Shown one piece after another: positions 58,206 through 64,000 of a stretch of 64,000 nucleotides of DNA. This DNA is from Ramlibacter monticola. GTDB lineage: Bacteria > Pseudomonadota > Gammaproteobacteria > Burkholderiales > Burkholderiaceae_C. A program made the position numbers and the translations under genes. How positions within the stretch are numbered: position 1 is the stretch's first letter; each line of letters opens with the position of its first letter. The notes below the pieces were generated by a model that saw only the letters and a list, made by a program, of their open reading frames with translations, did not search any database and was not told the DNA's origin. Location of the stretch: the NCBI RefSeq assembly GCF_016722785.1, contig NZ_JAEQNE010000001.1:1364001-1428000 (forward strand), in the 5' to 3' direction.

Positions 58206-59353
58206 GCGACGGCCAGACCCTGCTCCTGAACGGCAACCACGCCGCCGCCTGGGCGGCGCGGCTCGCCCGGCCCGAAGTGATCCCGGTCTATCCGATCACG
58301 CCGCAGACGCCGATCCTGGAACTGATCACGGAATTCCAGGCGCGCGGCGAACTGCATGCCCAGGTGCTCACGCCCGAATCCGAGCACTCGGTGCTGGCGG
58401 CCTGCATCCCGGCCTCCCTGGCGGGGGCGCGTGTGTTCACCGCCACCGCCTCGCAGGGCCTGCTGCTGATGCACGAGGTGCTGCACTACGCCAGCGGCGC
58501 GCGCGCACCGATCGTGATGTGCAACGTCAACCGCACGGTGGCCTCGCCCTGGGCCTTCTGGCCCGACGAGACCGACAGCCTGGCCCAGCGCGACACCGGC
58601 TGGCTCCAGTTCTACAGCGAGAGCCCGCAGGAATCGCTGGACACCGTGCTGCAGGCCTTCCGCATCGCCGAGACCGTGCAGCTGCCCGCGATGGTGAGCC
58701 ACGACGCCTTCTACGTCTCGCATTCGCTGGAGCCGGTGCACGTGCCCTCGCAGGAGACGGCGGACCGCTACCTCGCGGCCTGCCGGCGGGTGCGCCACCT
58801 GAACACGGAAGCGCCCTCCGGGTGGGGCAACGTGGTGACCCCGGACATGTACAACCGCCACCGGCAGGCGGTGCAGGAGGCGATGGCGCGCGCGCTCGAA
58901 GTGGCGCAGGAAGCGGACCGGGTCTGGGGCGAACTCACCGGGCGCAGCTACGGCCTGGTGGAGCGCTACCGATGCGAGGACGCGCGCATCGTGGTCGTCG
59001 CGCTCGGCAGCATGTGCGGCACGGCGCGCGAGGCGATCGACCAGCTGCGCGCGGACGGACTGGCTGCGGGCCTGCTGAAGCTGCGCCTGTTCCGGCCGCT
59101 GCCGCAGCAGGCGCTGCGCGTCGCGCTGGCCGGCGTGCCGGACGTGCTGGTGCTCGATCGAAACCACTCGCCGGGGCTCGGGGGCATCCTGCACCAGGAA
59201 GTCCGTGCCGCCCTCTACGGGCTGCCGGATGCGCCGCGCGTGCACGGGGTGCTGGCGGGCGTGGGCGGTGTCGACGTGCAGCCGCGGCGCATCCGCGAGC
59301 TGGTGGCTGCGGCATTGCAGGGTGCGGCCGCGCCCGAATCGACCTGGGGGTGA
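58202..59353 (+). CDS. 2-oxoacid:acceptor oxidoreductase alpha subunit (PadG-like)
   Basis: A 383-residue alpha (pyrimidine-binding plus CoA) subunit: VYPITPQTPILELITEF, SEHSVLAACIPASLAGARVFTATASQG, and the C-terminal transketolase-like DVLVLDRNHSPGLGGILHQEV. It resembles the alpha subunit of pyruvate-type oxidoreductases and PadG. It overlaps the fused flavoprotein by four bases (ATGA) and is followed by beta after 2 bases, so the four subunits are made together. Phenylglyoxylate is the guessed substrate; pyruvate or indolepyruvate cannot be ruled out. Confidence 0.75.
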   Translation: MSDGQTLLLNGNHAAAWAARLARPEVIPVYPITPQTPILELITEFQARGELHAQVLTPESEHSVLAACIPASLAGARVFTATASQGLLLMHEVLHYASGARAPIVMCNVNRTVASPWAFWPDETDSLAQRDTGWLQFYSESPQESLDTVLQAFRIAETVQLPAMVSHDAFYVSHSLEPVHVPSQETADRYLAACRRVRHLNTEAPSGWGNVVTPDMYNRHRQAVQEAMARALEVAQEADRVWGELTGRSYGLVERYRCEDARIVVVALGSMCGTAREAIDQLRADGLAAGLLKLRLFRPLPQQALRVALAGVPDVLVLDRNHSPGLGGILHQEVRAALYGLPDAPRVHGVLAGVGGVDVQPRRIRELVAAALQGAAAPESTWG

Positions 59354-59355
59354 CC

Positions 59356-60246
59356 ATGGAACGCATTGAACGCCGCGACCCGATGCTGTGCTCCGGCCAT
59401 GCGGCCTGTCCCGGCTGCATGGAAGCCCTGTCGGCACGCCACGTGCTCGCCCGCATGGGCCCCGACACCATGGCGGTGATCCCGCCCTCCTGCATGGCGA
59501 TCATCGCCGGTCCGCAGCCTTACAGCTCGCTGCGCATCCCGGTGTACCAGCCGACGCTGGAAGCGAGCGCCGCCGCCGCATCCGGGCTGCGGCGGGCGCT
59601 CGATGCGCAGGGCCGCAGCGACACGCAGGTGGTGGTGCTGGCCGGCGATGGCGGCACGTACGACATCGGCCTGCAGTGCCTGTCATCAGCGGCGGAGCGC
59701 AACGAGGACATGCTCTACGTCTGCCTGGACAACGAGGGCTACATGAACACCGGCGCGCAGAAGTCCTCCTCGACGCCGCTGTTCGCCCGCACGAGTTCCA
59801 CGCCCGAGGGCAAGCCGACGCGCAAGAAGAACCTCACGGGCATCATGGCGGCGCACGGCGTGCCGTATGCGGCGACGGCCAGCGTGGGCTTCATGGACGA
59901 CATGCTGCGCAAGGTGGAGAAGGCCAAGGCGATCCGCGGCTTCCGCATCCTCACGCTGCTGGTGCCCTGCATCGACGGCTGGGGGCTGGACGACGACGGC
60001 GGCCTGCAGGCCGCGCGCTACGCGGTGGAGTGCGGCGCGTTCCCGCTGTACGAGGTGGAGGACGGGAGCCGGTACACCCTCAACTACTCGCTGCGCCCGC
60101 GCAAGGTCGGCGACTACCTGGCGCTGCAGAAACGCTACCGCGGCCTCGCCGAGGCCGAAGTGGCCGCGCTGCAGGCCGAGGTGGACCGGGGATGGGAATG
60201 GTTGATGCGCCTGATCCAGGCGGAGGAAGTGCAGGCGCTGCCCTGA
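59356..60246 (+). CDS. 2-oxoacid:acceptor oxidoreductase beta subunit (PadI-like)
   Basis: A 296-residue TPP/[4Fe-4S] subunit. C12, C18 and C21 (LCSGHAACPGC), with a later Cys in VPCIDGW, bind the cluster. GDGGTYDIGLQ and DNEGYMNTGAQ bind thiamine diphosphate and magnesium. It resembles the beta subunits of pyruvate- and phenylglyoxylate-type oxidoreductases (PadI). It is the last gene before the 137-bp palindromic element. Confidence 0.75.
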   Translation: MERIERRDPMLCSGHAACPGCMEALSARHVLARMGPDTMAVIPPSCMAIIAGPQPYSSLRIPVYQPTLEASAAAASGLRRALDAQGRSDTQVVVLAGDGGTYDIGLQCLSSAAERNEDMLYVCLDNEGYMNTGAQKSSSTPLFARTSSTPEGKPTRKKNLTGIMAAHGVPYAATASVGFMDDMLRKVEKAKAIRGFRILTLLVPCIDGWGLDDDGGLQAARYAVECGAFPLYEVEDGSRYTLNYSLRPRKVGDYLALQKRYRGLAEAEVAALQAEVDRGWEWLMRLIQAEEVQALP

Positions 60247-60249
60247 AGC

Positions 60250-60386
60250 CGAAAACCGGACAGCCGAACGCAGAGGGCGCAAAGGTTACGCAGAGGACGC
60301 AGAAGAAAACCCTCTAAGGTTTTCTTTGTCTTTTCTGCGTCCTTTGCGTATCTTCGCGCCCTCTGCGTTCGGCTGTCCGGTTTTCG
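60250..60386. repeat. 137-bp palindromic repeat element
   Basis: The first 31 bases (from CGAAAACCGGACAGCC) are the exact reverse complement of the last 31. The arms continue with small gaps to a GAAAACC/GGTTTTC closing stem, giving one long hairpin. Internal CGCAGAGG-type units repeat within each arm. It lies between convergent genes (the padI-like gene and the Rrf2 regulator) and is probably a mobile miniature or a bidirectional terminator. Confidence 0.85.
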
Positions 60387-60389
60387 CCC

Positions 60390-60803
60390 CTACTCCCCCG
60401 AGCCCTGCCGCTCCACCAGCCGCAGCATCGTCGCCACCGTGATCGAGCTGAACGTCGCGCGCGCGATCTGGTCGATCTCCGTCATCACCTGGCCGATCGC
60501 GCGGTCCACCGGCGTCTCCGGCTCGCCGTGCTGGTGGTGGACCGGCGAGAAGTCCTCGAACAGCTGGATGATGTCCATCAGCGTCAGCCGCCGCACGTTG
60601 GCGGTGAAGCGGTAACCGCCGCCAACGCCGCGCACCGACATCACCACGCCGGCACGCGCCAGCTCGGCCAGCACCTTGGCCAGGTGATGCGCCGAGACGC
60701 CGTACTTGTCCGCGATCTCGGAGGCCGGGATGTGCCGCTGCGGGTCCGCGGCGAACTCCATGACGCTGTAGAGCGCCAGCAAGGTGTTGACCTGCAGCTT
60801 CAT
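60390..60803 (-). CDS. Rrf2-family transcriptional regulator
   Basis: A 137-residue winged-helix protein of the Rrf2 family: MKLQVNTLLALYSVMEFAA, SEIADKYGVSAHHLAKVLAELARAG (recognition region) and RGVGGGYRFTANV. It contains no Cys at all, so it does not bind the IscR/NsrR-type cluster through cysteines and probably senses through another ligand. It overlaps the GNAT gene by four bases (ATGA), facing the pad-like unit across the palindrome. It might regulate that cluster, the transporter or itself. Confidence 0.85.
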   Translation of the reverse strand: MKLQVNTLLALYSVMEFAADPQRHIPASEIADKYGVSAHHLAKVLAELARAGVVMSVRGVGGGYRFTANVRRLTLMDIIQLFEDFSPVHHQHGEPETPVDRAIGQVMTEIDQIARATFSSITVATMLRLVERQGSGE

Positions 60804-61336
60804 GCGCGCCCCTTCCCGGCCGCGGCGGCCACGTCCAGCTCGAGCGGAATGATGGGCGCGGCCATCATGCCCTGGCTGCGGAAGAAGGACAGCACCAGCG
60901 TGTTGTCGCGCGAGAGCATCGTGCGCAGCTTGCGCACGCCCGCCGCGCGCAACCCGTCGCAGAAGCTGGTCATCAGCCGCGAGCCGATCCCCGCCTGGCG
61001 CGCTTCCTGTTCGATGTTGATGGCGAACAGCCAGCCGCACGGCGGCGAGCCGAACTCCCAGTCGCGCACCTCGCCGATCACGAAGCCGACGACGGTGTTT
61101 CCCGCGACAGCCACCAGGAACCAGCTCTGTTCGCCCCGGCCAGCGCGGCCGTAGCGTTTGTAGACGCGCTCCCAGTAGTCGCGCTTCTCCAGGCCGGTTT
61201 CCTGCGCGTCGAGCGCGATCACCTGGTCGAGGTCGGAGCGGCGCACGGCGCGCACGGTGACGGCGCCGGAAGTCGGCGGGATCGGCGCGCGCGGACGGCG
61301 GGCCAAGGGTAAGCGCGGAGATGCAGTACGGGTCAA
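60800..61336 (-). CDS. GNAT-family N-acetyltransferase
   Basis: A 178-residue acetyltransferase with the GNAT fold. The acetyl-CoA-binding motif A segment is EARQAGIGSRLM (R/Q-xxGxG/A), preceded by VGFVIGEVRDW and followed by LRTMLSRDN. The substrate is unknown. It starts at 61336, next to an FNR-like box, diverging from the transporter at 61435. It is co-transcribed with the Rrf2 gene downstream. Confidence 0.82.
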   Translation of the reverse strand: MTRTASPRLPLARRPRAPIPPTSGAVTVRAVRRSDLDQVIALDAQETGLEKRDYWERVYKRYGRAGRGEQSWFLVAVAGNTVVGFVIGEVRDWEFGSPPCGWLFAINIEQEARQAGIGSRLMTSFCDGLRAAGVRKLRTMLSRDNTLVLSFFRSQGMMAAPIIPLELDVAAAAGKGRA

Positions 61337-61338
61337 GG

Positions 61339-61352
61339 TTGTGGCAGATCAA
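61339..61352. promoter_or_regulatory. FNR/AcpR-like box between the GNAT gene and the ABC importer
   Basis: TTGTG GCAG ATCAA matches eight of ten bases of the TTGAT-N4-ATCAA consensus. It is 83 bp upstream of the importer start and 3 bases from the GNAT start, so it could affect either promoter. Confidence 0.4.
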
Positions 61353-61434
61353 GGAATTCCGGCATCAGGCTACCACAATGGCCCGAACCCCAGCCAACCA
61401 CCGAGCCGGGGTCCACAAGACAGGAGACAAAGCA

Positions 61435-62598
61435 ATGGGCCTTTCCACGTTCATGAGGGTCGCCGCGCGGCCTGCGGTCGCGGCCACGGTCGCGTTCGGC
61501 ATGTTCGCCGGCGGTGCGCAGGCGCAGGAAGCGATCCGCATCGGCGCGTTCCTCTCCGTCACCGGTCCCGCCGCCTTCCTCGGCGACCCGGAGCTCAAGA
61601 CCCTCGAAATGTACGTGGAGCGCATCAATGCCGAAGGCGGCGTGCTCGGCCGCAAGCTGCAGCTCTTCTCCTACGACGACGCCGGCGACGCCGAGAAGGC
61701 CCGCACCTTCGCCAAGCGCCTGATCGAGCAGGACAAGGTCGACGTGATCGTCGGCGGCTCCACCACCGGCGCCACGATGGCCGCCGTGCCGCTCGCCGAG
61801 CAGTCCGGCACGCCCTTCATTTCCCTGGCCGGCGCGGTGCCGATCGTCGAGCCGACCAGGAAGTGGGTCTTCAAGACGCCGCACACCGACCGCATGGCCT
61901 GCGAGAAGATCTTCGCAGACACCCAGGCGCGCAAGCTCACCAAGGTGGCGCTGATCTCCGGCAGCGGCGGCTTCGACAAGTCCATGCGCGCCGAGTGCGT
62001 GAAGGTCGCGCCCAAGTACGGCGTGGACCTGGTGGCCGACGAGACCTACGGCGCCACCGACACCGACATGACCGCGCAACTCACCAAGATCAAGGCCAGC
62101 GGCGCGCAGGCGGTGCTCAATGCCGGCTTCGGCCAGGGCCCGGCGATCGTCACGCGCAACTACCGCCAGGTCGGCCTCACGGCGCCGCTGTACCAGTCGC
62201 ACGGCGTCGCCTCGCGCGAGTTCATCAAGCTGGCCGGCCCCGCCGCGGAAGGCGTGCGCCTGCCGGCGGCCGCCCTGCTGGTGTCGGACATCCTGCCCGC
62301 CGGCGACCCGCAGAAGCCGGTGGTGAGCAACTACCGCAAGCACTACGAGGACAAGTTCAAGAGCGACGTCTCCACCTTCGGCGGCCACGCCTACGACGGC
62401 CTGATGCTCGCCCTGGGCGCGATGAAGGCCGCGGGTTCGACCGACAAGGCCAAGGTGCGCGATGCGCTGGAAGCCACCCGCGGCTACGTCGGCACCGGCG
62501 GTGTCGTCAACATGAACGCCAACGACCACATGGGCCTGGACCTCACCGCCTTCCGCATGCTGGAGGTGAAGGACGGCAAGTGGTCCCTGGCCAAGTAA
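61435..62598 (+). CDS. ABC transporter periplasmic binding protein, Liv/aromatic-acid type
   Basis: A 387-residue periplasmic receptor of the branched-chain amino-acid (LivK) family, with signal peptide cleavage after GAQAQ (about residue 30). The mature part starts IRIGAFLSVTGPAAFLGDPELKTLEMYVERIN, the family signature for the first lobe. Liv-type receptors beside aromatic-catabolic genes often bind aromatic acids, which would fit here, but the ligand is not proven. ATG 61435 is chosen for GGAGAC upstream and the signal peptide; earlier ATGs lack both. It is 22 bases from livH. Confidence 0.85.
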   Translation: MGLSTFMRVAARPAVAATVAFGMFAGGAQAQEAIRIGAFLSVTGPAAFLGDPELKTLEMYVERINAEGGVLGRKLQLFSYDDAGDAEKARTFAKRLIEQDKVDVIVGGSTTGATMAAVPLAEQSGTPFISLAGAVPIVEPTRKWVFKTPHTDRMACEKIFADTQARKLTKVALISGSGGFDKSMRAECVKVAPKYGVDLVADETYGATDTDMTAQLTKIKASGAQAVLNAGFGQGPAIVTRNYRQVGLTAPLYQSHGVASREFIKLAGPAAEGVRLPAAALLVSDILPAGDPQKPVVSNYRKHYEDKFKSDVSTFGGHAYDGLMLALGAMKAAGSTDKAKVRDALEATRGYVGTGGVVNMNANDHMGLDLTAFRMLEVKDGKWSLAK

Positions 62599-62620
62599 CG
62601 CCGGACCGCGGGACACGACC

Positions 62621-63496
62621 ATGGGCGGAGCCTGGCTCCAGTTCGTCGCCAGCGGCCTGACCGCTGGCGCCATCTACGCGCTCGTCGCGCTCGGTTTCAC
62701 CATCGTGTTCAACGCCAGCGGGGCGATCAACTTCGCCCAGGGCGAGTTCGTGATGGTGGGCGGCATGAGCGCCGCGACGCTGGTGGCGGCCGGCGTGTCG
62801 CTGCCGCTCGCCATCCTGCTCGCGCTGGCCGCGGCGATCGTGGTCGCGCTCGTCATCGAGCGGGTGGCGATCTCGCCGGCGCGCCATGCGGGCACGGTCA
62901 CGCTGATCATCATCACCATCGGCGTCTCGCTGTTCCTGCGCGGGCTGGCCCAGCTGGTGTGGGGCAAGGGCGTGTTCCGCCTGCCGGCCTTCTCCGGCGA
63001 GGAGCCCATCGCCTTCGCGGGCGCCACCCTGCTGCCGCAAAGCCTGTGGGTGCTGGGCGGCGCCGCGCTGGCGGTGATCGCGCTGCGCTTCTTCTACGGC
63101 CGCACGCTGGCCGGCAAGGCGATGCTGGCCACCTCCTTCAACCGGCTCGCCGCGCTGCTGGTGGGCATCAACACGCGCGCCGTGCTGTTCGCGAGCTTCG
63201 GGCTCGCGGCCTTCCTGGGCGCCGTCGCCGGCGTGCTGATCGCCCCGATCGCCTTCACCTCCTATGACGCCGGCATCATGCTGGGCCTCAAGGGGTTCGC
63301 CGCCGCCATGCTGGGCGGCCTCGGCAGTTTTCCCGGCGCCGTGCTGGGTGGCCTCGTGCTCGGTTTGCTCGAGGGGCTCGGCGCCGGCTTCGTCTCGTCC
63401 GCGTACAAGGACGCGATCGCCTTCGTGGTGATCCTGGGCGTCCTGTTCTTCCTTCCCGGAGGCTTTCTTGGTGCCCGCAGCAGCGACCGCGTCTGA
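62621..63496 (+). CDS. livH: ABC transporter permease, LivH family
   Basis: A 291-residue inner-membrane permease of the LivH type, with eight or so helices and the conserved GLTAGAIYALVALGFTIVFNASGAINFAQGE start. It forms the channel with the LivM-type subunit that follows. It overlaps that gene by 26 bases, because the GTG start of the next gene lies before its stop. The name refers to the family only; the substrate may be an aromatic acid. Confidence 0.88.
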   Translation: MGGAWLQFVASGLTAGAIYALVALGFTIVFNASGAINFAQGEFVMVGGMSAATLVAAGVSLPLAILLALAAAIVVALVIERVAISPARHAGTVTLIIITIGVSLFLRGLAQLVWGKGVFRLPAFSGEEPIAFAGATLLPQSLWVLGGAALAVIALRFFYGRTLAGKAMLATSFNRLAALLVGINTRAVLFASFGLAAFLGAVAGVLIAPIAFTSYDAGIMLGLKGFAAAMLGGLGSFPGAVLGGLVLGLLEGLGAGFVSSAYKDAIAFVVILGVLFFLPGGFLGARSSDRV

Positions 63497-64000
63497 ACCG
63501 CCGGCAGCGCCCGCGCGCGCCTGGCTGGCCCGTCCGCGCAGCGGCGGCACGCTGCTGCTGGCGGCGCTGGTGGTGCTCGCCCCGCTGGCGCTGCCGAACA
63601 ACTACGCCTACGAGGTCGCGATCCAGATCGCGATCAACGCGGTGGTGTGCGTCGGGCTGAACCTCCTGATCGGCTATGCCGGGCAGATCAGCCTCGGCCA
63701 CGCCGGCTTCTTCGCGCTGGGCGGCTACGCCAGCGCGATCCTCGCCACCCGCTACGGGGTGCCGGTGTGGCTGTCGCTGCCCGGCGCCTGCATCGCCGTC
63801 GGCGCCCTCGCCCACGTCCTCGGGCGGCCCACGCTGCGGCTGAAGGGCCATCCGCTCGCGATGGCCACCCTCGGACTCGGCGTGATCATCTCGATCGCGC
63901 TGACCACCGAAGACAAGTGGACCGGTGGTCCGGACGGGATGCCGGTGCCGCCGCTGGTGCTGTTCGGCCTCGCCGTGCAGGGCGAGCAGGCCTGGTACTG
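63471..64000 (+). CDS. livM: ABC transporter permease, LivM family, cut by window end
   Basis: The first 176 codons of a LivM-type permease: helices after a short cytoplasmic start, then GLNLLIGYAGQISLGHAGFFALGGYAS, the family signature. GTG 63471 with GGAGG 8 bases upstream is the start, overlapping livH by 26 bases. The remainder of the gene and presumably the two ATPase genes (LivG, LivF) lie beyond the window. Confidence 0.85.
   Translation, partial: MPAAATASEPPAAPARAWLARPRSGGTLLLAALVVLAPLALPNNYAYEVAIQIAINAVVCVGLNLLIGYAGQISLGHAGFFALGGYASAILATRYGVPVWLSLPGACIAVGALAHVLGRPTLRLKGHPLAMATLGLGVIISIALTTEDKWTGGPDGMPVPPLVLFGLAVQGEQAWY

Overview
The window is GC-rich chromosomal DNA (roughly two thirds G+C or more) from a betaproteobacterium, most likely Burkholderiales, family Comamonadaceae (Ramlibacter/Variovorax-like). 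This rests on the codon usage, the kinds of housekeeping proteins (MurB, YajQ, PlsY, PrfB, PepN, Fbp), the encoded tRNA-Thr(CGT), and intergenic repeats of a type familiar from that family. I could not run a search, so the genus is a guess.

Layout. 1-7350: core and housekeeping genes (SPW-repeat membrane protein, murB, yajQ, periplasmic aspartyl protease, MFS exporter, plsY, ybaK, aldo/keto reductase, Nei/Fpg glycosylase). 7351-14250: a copper/periplasmic oxidation block with a cytochrome c-binding-protein fusion, a SCO protein and two tandem multicopper oxidases. The oxidase-SCO unit has been duplicated and the second SCO copy has decayed to a remnant. 14365-20421: a Pro/Ala-rich anchored protein, a universal stress protein, an acyl-CoA synthetase, an alpha/beta hydrolase and a DUF2927-type protein. 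20522-26628: a sensory operon of a CHASE3-GAF-kinase with three receiver domains, CheR, CheB and a REC-kinase. 26661-32185: prfB with its programmed frameshift, a HAD phosphatase, pepN and fbp. 32433-34527: tRNA-Thr followed by an AT-richer, gene-poor island with two divergent VanZ-like paralogues. 34528-44145: an Ig-like lipoprotein, a Dcu transporter with aspartase, a SYLF lipoprotein, glgX, a LigB-type dioxygenase and an acyltransferase.

44206-60246 is the most distinctive part: a complete anaerobic benzoyl-CoA pathway block. Reading leftward from 52210, the order is had, oah, dch, bcrC, bcrB, bcrA, bcrD, fdx. This gives ATP-driven ring reduction by class I benzoyl-CoA reductase, hydration, dehydrogenation and hydrolytic ring opening, plus the electron-donating ferredoxin. 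Divergently transcribed from a shared 169-bp control region, which carries an FNR/AcpR-like box, are korAB (2-oxoglutarate:ferredoxin oxidoreductase, which regenerates reduced ferredoxin). They are followed by a ferritin-like protein, a RidA protein and a second, phenylglyoxylate-dehydrogenase-like 2-oxoacid oxidoreductase (gamma, a fused flavin/NAD(P)/ferredoxin subunit, alpha, beta). A 137-bp palindromic element, an Rrf2 regulator, a GNAT acetyltransferase and the start of a Liv-type ABC importer (61435-64000) complete the window. The importer may bring in the aromatic acid. The aryl-CoA ligase and the pimeloyl-CoA beta-oxidation genes needed to complete the pathway are not in the window.

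Boundaries were chosen from ribosome-binding sites, overlaps of the ATGA/GTGA type and protein family starts. Functions are assigned from recognisable sequence motifs and gene order, not from database searches.
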